Part shown: piece after piece, positions 55,511-63,887 of the stretch
Layout of the letters: each line of letters opens with the position of its first letter
Position numbering within the stretch: the first letter of the stretch is position 1
Assembly (NCBI GenBank): GCA_024687745.1
Contig: JAILEM010000084.1
Coordinates: 1 to 64,000 of the forward strand
Source of the DNA: Lachnospiraceae bacterium
GTDB taxonomy: Bacteria > Bacillota > Clostridia > Lachnospirales > Lachnospiraceae
Reading direction: 5' to 3'
DNA: 64,000 bases
Program-made: the position numbers and the translations under genes
Notes under the pieces: model-generated
Seen by the model: only the letters and a program-made list of their open reading frames with translations
Told to the model about the DNA's origin: nothing
Database searches by the model: none

Positions 55511-55641
55511 CTGCAGACCTTTAACCATTACAGATAATTAACCGTTGCAGGTCTTTAACCATTGCCGAACCTTAACCGTTACAGACCTTTAGCCGTTGCC
55601 GAACCTTAACCGTTACAAACCTTTAACCGTTGCAGACCTTT
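55511..55641. repeat. Degenerate tandem repeat, 16-18 bp unit (CTTTAACCGTTGCAGAC)
   Basis: About seven recognisable units alternate between forms like CTTTAACCATTGCCGAAC and CTTAACCGTTACAGAC, with half units at the ends. The array runs into the 3-prime end of the HAD gene, supplying its last residues and stop. There are no spacers, so it is not a CRISPR array. Confidence 0.8.
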
Positions 55642-56258
55642 ATAAGATCAGGGACCTTATCAATAATATGATCCGGAGCTTTAGTATCGCCAAAACCGTA
55701 TGCGGCAAAGCAGAAGGGCACCTTTGCCTTTATACATGCCACATGGTCCATATCCGTATCTCCGACATAAACAGGATTTTTTAGACCGTACCGGTCAATA
55801 ATGATCCTTATGTTATCCGCCTTTAGTTTATCAGTGTCCCCGGGACATATCCCTTCGGTGAAATAATGACCCAATCCTGTCTTTCTCGAAAAAAGATCTA
55901 TATATCCCTGCTGGCAGTTGCTGACTATAAAAAGCGGATGATCAGTACTCAGTTCCTTAAGCGTATCCTCGAGCCCCGGATATACAACTCCTGCCTCTGC
56001 CTCAAGAAATTCAAATTCGTATCCTGAACAGACCTTTAAAAAAGCTTCCCTTTCTTCCATTGCAGATTCCGGAATGATATTTTCTATTATCTCCAACATG
56101 GGAAGACCAAAAAGCCCTTTAAGCGTATCGGCAGTGATCCTATTGGAATAACCCGAATCGTGAAGGGCCTTATTCCATGCCTTCTCAACCACATAAGTCG
56201 AATCCCACAGTGTACCGTCCACATCAAAAATAATACCATCATATCTGTGATCTGACAT
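55623..56258 (-). CDS. HAD-superfamily phosphatase (phosphoglycolate phosphatase-like)
   Basis: The 211-residue protein has HAD motif I FDVDGTLWDST, motif II FIVSNCQQG and motif III/IV KNPVYVGDTDMDHVACI, with a helical cap between. It removes phosphate from a small metabolite; substrate not readable. I moved the start from 56297 to the ATG at 56258 (MSDHRYDG), preceded by AAAGGAG. The C terminus is coded by the first unit of the tandem repeat. Confidence 0.85.
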   Translation of the reverse strand: MSDHRYDGIIFDVDGTLWDSTYVVEKAWNKALHDSGYSNRITADTLKGLFGLPMLEIIENIIPESAMEEREAFLKVCSGYEFEFLEAEAGVVYPGLEDTLKELSTDHPLFIVSNCQQGYIDLFSRKTGLGHYFTEGICPGDTDKLKADNIRIIIDRYGLKNPVYVGDTDMDHVACIKAKVPFCFAAYGFGDTKAPDHIIDKVPDLIKVCNG

Positions 56259-56299
56259 ATAAATCTCCTTTATTATCCATGATAGCAAAATCGACACGC

Positions 56300-56367
56300 A
56301 TCATCCTTATACTATCATCTGTATTATCATCCTTATATTATCATCCTTATACTATCATCTTTATACT
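56300..56367. repeat. Degenerate tandem repeat, 12-14 bp unit (ATCATCCTTATACT)
   Basis: Five consecutive units: ATCATCCTTATACT, ATCATCTGTATT, ATCATCCTTATATT, ATCATCCTTATACT, ATCATCTTTATACT. They fill the gap between the HAD and SGNH genes. Confidence 0.85.
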
Positions 56368-56388
56368 TATCTATCATAAGGATCCGCT

Positions 56389-57423
56389 CTAAAACATATC
56401 CTTATATCTAAGTGCAAATTCTTCGGAAAACTTTTTTGCTCCTTCATCATTTAAATGGGAAGCATCTCCGAAGTATTTATTATCATATTCGGGAATCTCT
56501 GTCTCATAAATACCCTCAGGATAATATACGGAAAGCCCTTCTATATATTCAAAATATTGACTTAAGTAGTCATCGTTTAACGATTCATACGAGGCGGTAT
56601 TCATTGGAGGTTGACTAACCGTGATATTTACTGCATTTTCCTGACATAGACGGAGGATTTTTATCATATATTCATCCAGTATCGGATGGTCACCGTCCGT
56701 TTTAAACTCCGTATAGTTAGATTCGTAGTTAAGATAGTCGCATCCGTCCATCGTACCGAAGTGATACTGTCCCCTGCTTTCATCAAGCTCCTTAAGCCTT
56801 AAACTGTTATCTTCATATCTTAAGAAAAACCTGGCATTTATAAGTGCGGGCAGATAGCTGTCAGGGAGCCTTAAATACATGCTTAAAAGACTGAAAAGGT
56901 CGTGTTCTCCGTCATTAAAGGTATCAGCTTTAAGTTTTCTTCCCTCTGTATAGGTTTTTATAGCATCCGTTATCGAAAAGTGGTGGAAGTATATACTCCT
57001 CGTCCAGTAGTTATCTATATATGAATAATGGAAGGGAGAAAACATTATCACAACATTTTCCGGGCAGCCGACATTTTCGATATAATCCCTTAACGTATAA
57101 TACATCTCTATGCTCGTCGCCCCGCCTATGGCCAGATTTATACAGTCATCGCTCATACAGGTTGGCTTAAGGTCCGCCATAGCCGCAGAATCGCCTATTA
57201 TTATCGTTTTAAAGTCCTTCTCTCTGTATCCTTCCTCTCCCCCTTTACCTTCTCCATCACCATATATACCGCCCTTTCCTGACTGGATATCCTTTGTATA
57301 TTTCCAGGACGGATAATCCGTATCCTGATAATACATTGGGAAAAAGGCTGTATAGAGGATGATAAAAAGCACAGGCAGCAGAGCTAAAAGGAACTTTAAG
57401 AAAAAGTTCAGGTTTCTGTTCAT
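56389..57423 (-). CDS. SGNH-like hydrolase/acyltransferase partner, membrane-anchored
   Basis: The 344-residue protein has an N-terminal membrane segment (about 7-29) and an extracellular domain with GDSAAM (nucleophile Ser) and, near the end, FGDASHLNDEGAKKF, the Asp-x-x-His of SGNH enzymes. A Gly/Glu-rich insert follows the anchor. Together with the MBOAT gene downstream in the annotation order (57533-58978, transcribed first) it probably transfers acyl groups, most often acetyl, to a surface polysaccharide. Confidence 0.78.
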   Translation of the reverse strand: MNRNLNFFLKFLLALLPVLFIILYTAFFPMYYQDTDYPSWKYTKDIQSGKGGIYGDGEGKGGEEGYREKDFKTIIIGDSAAMADLKPTCMSDDCINLAIGGATSIEMYYTLRDYIENVGCPENVVIMFSPFHYSYIDNYWTRSIYFHHFSITDAIKTYTEGRKLKADTFNDGEHDLFSLLSMYLRLPDSYLPALINARFFLRYEDNSLRLKELDESRGQYHFGTMDGCDYLNYESNYTEFKTDGDHPILDEYMIKILRLCQENAVNITVSQPPMNTASYESLNDDYLSQYFEYIEGLSVYYPEGIYETEIPEYDNKYFGDASHLNDEGAKKFSEEFALRYKDMF

Positions 57424-57459
57424 GTATTTATCGCTCCATTAATATCATTACCGGAACTC

Positions 57460-57531
57460 TCCGGCAGGTCTTAAGCTTAAGCCCGGTCAAAACTCAAGCT
57501 TAAACCGGGTCAATACTTAAGCATAAGCCTG
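57460..57531. repeat. Degenerate tandem repeat, 23-bp unit in the SGNH-MBOAT gap
   Basis: Two aligned 23-bp units (57486-57508 and 57509-57531, GTCAAAACTCAAGCTTAAACCGG and GTCAATACTTAAGCATAAGCCTG) and a shorter leading copy. It ends at the MBOAT stop codon. Confidence 0.7.
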
Positions 57532-57532
57532 T

Positions 57533-58978
57533 TTAAAAGCTCTGGTACAAAAATTCCTTTGATGACAGGTTCAGGGAGAATATTATCATTATAATAAGAA
57601 GATAATAAAAACTCCACCTGAGCGGAAATCTGACATTTTCAAACAAGCCCGAGATATCACACTGCTTTTTTTCACAGGCAAGCTCCACTATTATCAAAAT
57701 GACAACTGCTCCGATGACAAATACAAGGTTGTCAACGCCAAGTCCCAGACTAAATACCGTCCCGTCTGTCAGGGATGAGATATCAAACCTTTGAACTATG
57801 GCCGAGTATATTCCTGACATATCCTTAACATTTGCGGATAAGAACGGAACCCAGGTAGAGGTTACCAGAAGATAGGTTATGACGATCCTGAAGATATCAT
57901 GGAGCCTTCCGTATCCTGCATCTCCCGGTTTCTTTATCTTTATGCCAAGCTTTCTGAATATATTATCCCTTATATATCCGATGACCTGATATCCTCCATG
58001 GAGTCCTCCCCATACAAGAAAGGTAAGATCTGCTCCATGCCAGAGACCGCTCACGAGAAATACGAGCATTATATTGATATATTTCCTAAACTCTCCCTTT
58101 CTGTTTCCGCCGAGAGGAATATACATATAATCCCGGAACCAGGTGGAGAGGGAAATATGCCATCTTCTCCAGTGCTCCGCTATACTTCTTGCAAGATACG
58201 GCTGTCTGAAATTATTTGTAACCTCGTATCCGAGTATCCCCGCACAGCCAAGGGCTATAAAGGAATACCCGGCAAAATCGCAGTATATCTGGAAGGAATA
58301 AGCGAAAAGCCCAAGCACCAGTATGGAGCCTGCCATTTCCTCATAGGATCCGAATATCGTATCCGTAAGTATCAGCATCCTCGGTACTATCACGAGCTTA
58401 AAAAAATATCCCCAGAGCATATACATAAGACCCTTCTTAATCCTTACGGGGTCAAACTTCTTATTATCATATACATCCGTCTGGCAGAGAAAATTCTTCG
58501 AACGCTCTATAGGTCCCGAAAGAAGGCAGGGGAAAAAGGAAACAAATAACGCATACTTCAGAATGTTCTTTTCCGGTCCGGTCTCATTCCTGTACCTGTC
58601 AATAATATATGTTGTTGATTGAAAAACATAAAATGAAAGTCCCGCAGGTATTATTATATCAAGCTTCAGCGAGGATCCTGCAAGTCCAAGGACAAAGTTG
58701 CTGTACTTTATGATAAGTAAGGATAACAGATTCAACGTAACTCCCGATATCAATATTGCCTTTCTGCTAAGCCATGTTATTTTATCCATCAGATTGCCTG
58801 CGGTCCATGATATAACAGTTGCTATTATTAAATATACGACCACAGAACCGTCCTGACAAAGATAATAAAAGTAACTGCTCAAAAGCAGCCATATATATTT
58901 GATCTTATCGGGAAGAACAAAATACAGGATTATCACTATGGGGAAAAATATTAAGAACTGCAATGAGTTAAATAGCAT
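57533..58978 (-). CDS. MBOAT-family O-acyltransferase (AlgI/DltB-like)
   Basis: The 481-residue protein has about eleven membrane helices and the family motifs WRRWHISLSTWFRDYMYIPLGGNR and LVSGLWHGADLTFLVWGGLHG, whose His is catalytic. MBOAT proteins move acyl groups across the membrane for an extracellular SGNH partner, encoded next. I moved the start from 59008 to the ATG at 58978 (MLFNSLQFLI), preceded by AGAGGTGG. Target polymer unknown. Confidence 0.88.
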   Translation of the reverse strand: MLFNSLQFLIFFPIVIILYFVLPDKIKYIWLLLSSYFYYLCQDGSVVVYLIIATVISWTAGNLMDKITWLSRKAILISGVTLNLLSLLIIKYSNFVLGLAGSSLKLDIIIPAGLSFYVFQSTTYIIDRYRNETGPEKNILKYALFVSFFPCLLSGPIERSKNFLCQTDVYDNKKFDPVRIKKGLMYMLWGYFFKLVIVPRMLILTDTIFGSYEEMAGSILVLGLFAYSFQIYCDFAGYSFIALGCAGILGYEVTNNFRQPYLARSIAEHWRRWHISLSTWFRDYMYIPLGGNRKGEFRKYINIMLVFLVSGLWHGADLTFLVWGGLHGGYQVIGYIRDNIFRKLGIKIKKPGDAGYGRLHDIFRIVITYLLVTSTWVPFLSANVKDMSGIYSAIVQRFDISSLTDGTVFSLGLGVDNLVFVIGAVVILIIVELACEKKQCDISGLFENVRFPLRWSFYYLLIIMIIFSLNLSSKEFLYQSF

Positions 58979-58997
58979 CGGCCACCTCTGGGTACGC

Positions 58998-59026
58998 TTG
59001 TATTCCAATTTCGATTATATTATAAT
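58998..59026 (+). promoter_or_regulatory. Promoter of lepB
   Basis: TTGTAT, a 17-bp spacer and TATAAT in the divergent gap before lepB. Confidence 0.7.
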
Positions 59027-59085
59027 GATGAAGATGTCCATGCGTCAAGAACAATGAGACAGATCAAAACACACGGGGAGTGAGC

Positions 59086-59682
59086 ATGTTTAATAAAGAT
59101 CCTAAGAAAAAAGAAACCGAAAAGGAAAAAGAAGACCCTGAGAAGATAGATATAAAGGAAGAGATCAAGGAATGGGTTATAGCCATAGAGGCAGCCGTAA
59201 TTCTTGCAGTCGTCCTTAATATGTTCATCATAGTCAATGCCGTCATACCTTCGGCATCTATGGAATCCACCATAATGACCGGCGACAGGATCTTCGGAAA
59301 CAGACTCGCCTATATAAACAGCGATCCTCAAAGAGGTGATATCATCATCTTTAAGTTTCCCGATGATGAAAAACAGCTCTTCATAAAAAGAGTCATCGGT
59401 CTTCCGGGAGAGACCGTTGAAATGATAGACGGTAAGATTTATATAGATAACTCCGATACGCCCCTTAATGAACCCTATGTGATGGAAACTCCTCTTGGGA
59501 ATTACGGACCGGTCACGGTTCCTGAGGGAGCATACTTTGTAATGGGTGATAACAGAAACAATTCCGCCGATTCAAGGTACTGGGTCAATACCTTTGTATA
59601 TAAGGAAAAGATACTCGGACGGGCAGTCTTCAGATACTTCCGTCAATTCGGCAAAATAGAGGAAAGTCATCCTACCTACTAA
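59086..59682 (+). CDS. lepB: Signal peptidase I
   Basis: Membrane serine protease that cleaves signal peptides of exported proteins. The 198-residue protein has a Lys/Glu-rich N terminus, one TM helix (about 30-55), catalytic Ser in PSASMESTI, catalytic Lys in LFIKRVIGLPGE and GDNRNNSADSRYW. I use the ATG at 59086, spaced after GGGGAG; the track GTG at 59080 is too close. It is 6 nt before the DUF2974 gene. Confidence 0.95.
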   Translation: MFNKDPKKKETEKEKEDPEKIDIKEEIKEWVIAIEAAVILAVVLNMFIIVNAVIPSASMESTIMTGDRIFGNRLAYINSDPQRGDIIIFKFPDDEKQLFIKRVIGLPGETVEMIDGKIYIDNSDTPLNEPYVMETPLGNYGPVTVPEGAYFVMGDNRNNSADSRYWVNTFVYKEKILGRAVFRYFRQFGKIEESHPTY

Positions 59683-59688
59683 ACTGAA

Positions 59689-60891
59689 ATGCTCAATATA
59701 ACAGCTTACGTAAAAAAATACGGCAACAGAACTCTTAATGAGCTTCCGTTCGGTGAAGTGGATTCACTTATACTTTGCCAGTTAAGCTATCTCAAATTCG
59801 ACGACATACTTCATATCGACGATATGGTCAAACTCGGAGTTTTATCCGGTCACAAAAATATCGCCTCCATTTATCTTGATAAACGTTACAGTAAGAATAA
59901 CCGTGAATTGTTTGAGGCCTGCGCTTCAAGCGAAAGATATAAAGATATCATTTTAAAAAATTATGTAAATATAACAGACAGGGACAAGGAAATTCAGTTT
60001 TCCGCACTGACCTTTATATTTGACGACACCCTCTCCTATATAGCCTTCAGGGGCACGGATGACACCATAACCGGATGGAGGGAGGACTTCAATATGGCCT
60101 ATAAAAGTCCGATCCCCGCACAGATACATGCTCTTTCCTATCTAGAAAACATAATAGATCTGATCCCCGGTAGTATTTATGTCGGAGGCCATTCAAAGGG
60201 CGGGAATCTTGCAGTATATTCCGTGGCAAAATGCTCATATTCACATAAGCAGAGGATCAAAAAGGTCTATTCCCATGACGGACCCGGCTTCAGATCAGGT
60301 ATAATAACCGACTATGAAGCGGCTTATTTAAAAAAACATCTTGAAAAATCGGTACCCTCTTCATCAGTAATAGGAATGCTCTTAGAGGAATCGGGAAGTT
60401 TTGAGATAGTTGACTGCAGGGGCTTTTCCTTTATGCAGCACAATCCCTTCAACTGGGCGATAAGAGGCCACCGGTTCAAAAAGGATAAGTCCATCACAAG
60501 GTCTGCCTATGTCGGAGAGGAATCCATAAACAAATGGGTGATGGATATGTCAGAGGAAGAGCTAAAGACCTTTGTCGAAACCTTATTTGAACTGTTTGAC
60601 ATAGCGGGCATAAGCAATGTAAACACCTTTTACGATAATACTACGGAATCTATCATAAAGATCATAAAAGCCGCCGGTTCCATCGACGAGGACAGAAGAC
60701 AGCTGATGAACCAGTTTTTCAAAAGACTTGTATATCAGACAAGACCCTCTGCCCAGGATATGAACGAATTAAAGCTTTTCGATAATACGGATTATATGAA
60801 GGACGGAAAAGCCAGGCTTAAAAAGGAGTTCAAAAACGGAGTAAGACTCCTAAAGGATTACTTTAACAGATATAAGCCAAAAGACCAGTAA
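59689..60891 (+). CDS. DUF2974-type alpha/beta hydrolase
   Basis: The 400-residue protein has a lipase-like core: oxyanion region AFRGTDDTITGWREDF and nucleophile elbow VGGHSKGGNLAVY. No signal peptide is visible, so it is probably cytosolic. Substrate unknown. It follows lepB by 6 nt without a clear own ribosome site (GAGGAAAG lies about 20 nt upstream), suggesting coupling. Its 3-prime end overlaps the converging TraX gene by 42 bp. Confidence 0.82.
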   Translation: MLNITAYVKKYGNRTLNELPFGEVDSLILCQLSYLKFDDILHIDDMVKLGVLSGHKNIASIYLDKRYSKNNRELFEACASSERYKDIILKNYVNITDRDKEIQFSALTFIFDDTLSYIAFRGTDDTITGWREDFNMAYKSPIPAQIHALSYLENIIDLIPGSIYVGGHSKGGNLAVYSVAKCSYSHKQRIKKVYSHDGPGFRSGIITDYEAAYLKKHLEKSVPSSSVIGMLLEESGSFEIVDCRGFSFMQHNPFNWAIRGHRFKKDKSITRSAYVGEESINKWVMDMSEEELKTFVETLFELFDIAGISNVNTFYDNTTESIIKIIKAAGSIDEDRRQLMNQFFKRLVYQTRPSAQDMNELKLFDNTDYMKDGKARLKKEFKNGVRLLKDYFNRYKPKDQ

Positions 60892-61608
60892 GTGAACCGG
60901 ATAGATAAAGTAAAACAGATACTTTAGCTTTATACCCCTTTTGTTATTGTAGAGCATTATAGGTATGATCGAAAAAAAGGCCGTCGGTTCATATTCAAAG
61001 ATAGCCTCTCCTGCCATCAATGCCACAAGTCTGAACCTTCTGAATGTGTACATCAATACTATGGCGATGATCCCCTTATAGCTGTAATCTGTTTTAAGTA
61101 CATAGGCAAGTCCCATGCCTGCAAGTGCGATCACGGCAAAATTAAGCATTCTTAGATAAACATTATATTTCTCATCATAGGCAAACCTGTCTATCAGGTA
61201 TATGGTAATAAGCCCGAGAAACAGTGTAAAGATAACATTCTGATATGTAGGATCCCACCATTTTTCCCTTATGGCCCTGTCAAATACAGGCTCGCTGACT
61301 ATGGCGGTCAACAGCAGATTCAGTGCGTATTTCCTGACATTCTTAGTATGGATAAAGCCTTCAACTATCAAAAAACAAAAGATCGGAAATGCAGTCCTCC
61401 CGACAGCCCTCATTATCTCGTAGAGCTTACTTAGGGCATCAAACCTCTCATAGGGCATATTTCCTACATTATTTAAAATATACGGATTTAAGATGATAGC
61501 CGCTCCATGATCGATAAACATTCCTATGTAGGCTATTATCTTTAATGTGGAATTGGAGATCCCGTGATCCTTTACGAAGGCTTCAAATTTTGTGACCAAA
61601 CCGTACAT
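60850..61608 (-). CDS. TraX-family membrane protein
   Basis: The 252-residue protein has about seven helices and the TraX pattern LKIIAYIGMFIDHGAAI, RAVGRTAFPIFCFLIVEGFIHT and AIREKWWDP. In plasmids TraX N-acetylates pilin, but chromosomal relatives are common in Lachnospiraceae and no conjugation genes are near. Probably an acyltransferase of unknown target. Convergent with the DUF2974 gene. Confidence 0.82.
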   Translation of the reverse strand: MYGLVTKFEAFVKDHGISNSTLKIIAYIGMFIDHGAAIILNPYILNNVGNMPYERFDALSKLYEIMRAVGRTAFPIFCFLIVEGFIHTKNVRKYALNLLLTAIVSEPVFDRAIREKWWDPTYQNVIFTLFLGLITIYLIDRFAYDEKYNVYLRMLNFAVIALAGMGLAYVLKTDYSYKGIIAIVLMYTFRRFRLVALMAGEAIFEYEPTAFFSIIPIMLYNNKRGIKLKYLFYFIYPVHLLVFWLISVKVIL

Positions 61609-61641
61609 GACAAACTTCCTTTATTTTTGTGCATTTTTTCA

Positions 61642-61670
61642 ATGACTTATATATTATTTTATGATATAAT
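61642..61670 (+). promoter_or_regulatory. Promoter candidate for the DUF3048 gene
   Basis: A perfect TATAAT (61665-61670) with a weak -35 near TGACTT. The leader would be about 85 nt. Confidence 0.5.
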
Positions 61671-61762
61671 GCCTAAGAGATTTTGTAAACAAAGCTGCAC
61701 TATTTTTTCAGATCGATATTCAGACTGATACAGGGCAGCAACATAAACGGAGGATTATAATA

Positions 61763-62881
61763 ATGAGGAAAAGATTATTACTGATTCTTCTTTCTTTGTC
61801 TGTATGCGTGGTTGCAATGGCCGGCTGCAAGGACAAAAAGAAAAAAGAAGAAGCCGAACAGGTTCCTTCAGCGGATCCTGTGATACAGGTAGTAACGGAT
61901 GAGGTAACCCCTGCTCCTGTAGAGGTAACACCCACAGAAGAATCAAGAGAGGGTATGTACAGATCAGAACTTACTAATGAGTGGATCGATGAGGCATTAA
62001 AGGATCAAAGGCCGATAGCCGCCATGGTAGATAACGAGAAAACAGCGTTACCGCACTATGGACTTTCCACAGCTGATGTAATATATGAGATGACAAACTC
62101 AACAGCTAACGAAGGTGTAACAAGACTTATGGTCCTTGTAAAGGATTGGGAAAGTATCACACAGCTTGGATCGATCCGAAGCGTAAGACCGACAAACCTT
62201 CAGATCGCTCCCGAATGGAACGCAGTTGTATGTCACGACGGAGGCCCCTTCTACATAGACGAATACCTTGCAAAAGACTTTGTCGAGAACTTCTCGGGAA
62301 CCTTTTCAAGAGTTGACAACGGTAAATCAAGAGAGTTTACCGAATATATATGTACCGGAGACCTTGATAAGAACTTTGACAGCAAGGGATACAGCAGGAC
62401 ATATAATGACTACTATCCCGGACCGCATTATCAGTTTGCAGACGAAGCCAATAAGGTAGATCTTTCAGCTGATGCAAAGTCAAAGGATGCGAAGACCATA
62501 AATCTTCCTTTCAAGCACAACAAGCCCGTTCTCGAGTATGATGAGGCAAGCGGAACATATAAGTATTCGGAATACGGATCGGCACATGTGGATCCCGGCA
62601 ATAATAATGAACAGCTTGCTTTTACAAATGTCCTTTTACAGGATGCGAGATATGTTAAATTTGATGACAACGGATATATGATGTTCCATTCGATCGACTT
62701 TAACAGAGACGGATACTATATAACAGGCGGAAAGGCAATTCCTGTTACCTGGTCAAAGGAAGACGAGCTTACACCTACCAGATATTATGATATGGACGGT
62801 AACGAGATCAAGCTTAACACAGGAAAGACTTATGTAGCTCTTATTCCCGATGATATATGGGACAATCTTGAAATAAAGTAA
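61763..62881 (+). CDS. DUF3048 lipoprotein (YerB-like)
   Basis: The 372-residue exported lipoprotein has a hydrophobic signal and lipobox VAMAGC, a short charged linker (KDKKKKEEAEQVP), then the DUF3048 domain with RPIAAMVDNEKTALPHYGL, LGSIRSVRPTNL and a C-terminal domain ending TGKTYVALIPDD. Function is unknown; B. subtilis YerB is the named relative. GGAGG precedes the ATG. Terminated by a strong stem-loop. Confidence 0.88.
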   Translation: MRKRLLLILLSLSVCVVAMAGCKDKKKKEEAEQVPSADPVIQVVTDEVTPAPVEVTPTEESREGMYRSELTNEWIDEALKDQRPIAAMVDNEKTALPHYGLSTADVIYEMTNSTANEGVTRLMVLVKDWESITQLGSIRSVRPTNLQIAPEWNAVVCHDGGPFYIDEYLAKDFVENFSGTFSRVDNGKSREFTEYICTGDLDKNFDSKGYSRTYNDYYPGPHYQFADEANKVDLSADAKSKDAKTINLPFKHNKPVLEYDEASGTYKYSEYGSAHVDPGNNNEQLAFTNVLLQDARYVKFDDNGYMMFHSIDFNRDGYYITGGKAIPVTWSKEDELTPTRYYDMDGNEIKLNTGKTYVALIPDDIWDNLEIK

Positions 62882-62900
62882 TACCTTTAATAAAAAGATA

Positions 62901-62945
62901 AAAAAGCAGTGCCGGTAAGTTAAGATAACCGGCACTGCTTTTTTG
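62901..62945. terminator. Bidirectional terminator between the DUF3048 gene and lgt
   Basis: AAAAAGCAGTGCCGGT pairs with ACCGGCACTGCTTTTT around an 11-nt loop; A- and T-tracts on either side serve both strands. Confidence 0.92.
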
Positions 62946-63038
62946 TGTATTATATTGTGTTATATTATGTATTTTTTATCTGTATCTGTAATTCCTTTAC
63001 TCTCAAAGGCTTAACCGTCTCAATTAAGCTCTGTTATC

Positions 63039-63845
63039 TTAAGCCTCTGTCGTATCGGAGGTTTCCTCAGCTTCAACATCCTCAGCCTCCCAGGAGGGCT
63101 TTAGGTTTATCTTTGTTGTGATCGCAAAAAAGATGATCGAGAAGATCAGCATAAAGATCGATATGAACTGTGATGTCGATAATCGTCCCACAGCCCCTCT
63201 CTCATCGTTTCTTAAGAATTCCACGAGAAATCTTCCTATTGCGTAGGCTCCAAAGTATGTGGCCGCTATATATCCCCTTCTTTTAAACCTCTTCCCGAAT
63301 ATTATAAGAAGCAATCCAAGTGCAAAATCAAAGACTGCGGATATAAGCTGTGTAGGTATTAAGGGTATACCGGCCGGTGCCAGTGATCCTTCAGGAAAAA
63401 CAACACCGAAGTGCGAATTTGTAGGTCTTCCGTAGCAGCACCCCGCCATAAAGCAGCCGAGTCTTCCGAATCCCTGGTTGATGGCAACACACGGGACAAG
63501 CAGATCGATATAGCTTAGAAAAGACAGCTTTTTTATCCTGCAGTAAATGTATATGCAGAGAACTCCGGTTATGATACCTCCATATACAACAAACCCTGAG
63601 GACCCTATAACACTTAAAGGATCAACGATGAGCCTGTCAAACTCCACTATCATATACATGAGCTTTCCGCCAAGGAAACCGAATATCAGGGTAAATATCG
63701 CAATATTTGTGTAGTGGTCAGCCGAAAGCTTTATCTTTGGAGCTAAGTACGATCCGATAAGGACTGCAGCCATAAATCCGAGACCTATCAGCAGACCGTA
63801 ACTGTGAACCGTAAACTTCCCGATGCTGAACAGATCGATCTTCAT
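63039..63845 (-). CDS. lgt: Prolipoprotein diacylglyceryl transferase
   Basis: Adds diacylglycerol to the lipobox Cys of prolipoproteins, so it acts on DctP, the TPR protein and the DUF3048 protein of this window. The 268-residue membrane protein has the signature QGFGRLGCFMAGCCYGRPT and GRFLVEFLRNDERG. I use the ATG at 63845 (MKIDLFSIG), preceded by AAGGATG. It is 42 nt after a sugar-kinase gene and carries an acidic C-terminal tail. Confidence 0.94.
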   Translation of the reverse strand: MKIDLFSIGKFTVHSYGLLIGLGFMAAVLIGSYLAPKIKLSADHYTNIAIFTLIFGFLGGKLMYMIVEFDRLIVDPLSVIGSSGFVVYGGIITGVLCIYIYCRIKKLSFLSYIDLLVPCVAINQGFGRLGCFMAGCCYGRPTNSHFGVVFPEGSLAPAGIPLIPTQLISAVFDFALGLLLIIFGKRFKRRGYIAATYFGAYAIGRFLVEFLRNDERGAVGRLSTSQFISIFMLIFSIIFFAITTKINLKPSWEAEDVEAEETSDTTEA

Positions 63846-63887
63846 TATTATCATCCTTCTTTCTATATTACTGTATTACTGTTATGC

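Noticed and set aside
55511-55641. CRISPR array
   Set aside because: Units of 16-18 bp follow each other without unique spacers, and no cas gene is present.
59960-59975. Further copy of the GTTTACATAA motif (TTATGTAAAT)
   Set aside because: The last base differs and it lies in coding sequence; not counted.
60850-61608. Conjugative or plasmid origin because of TraX
   Set aside because: No other transfer, relaxase or plasmid gene is near; chromosomal TraX-like proteins are common.
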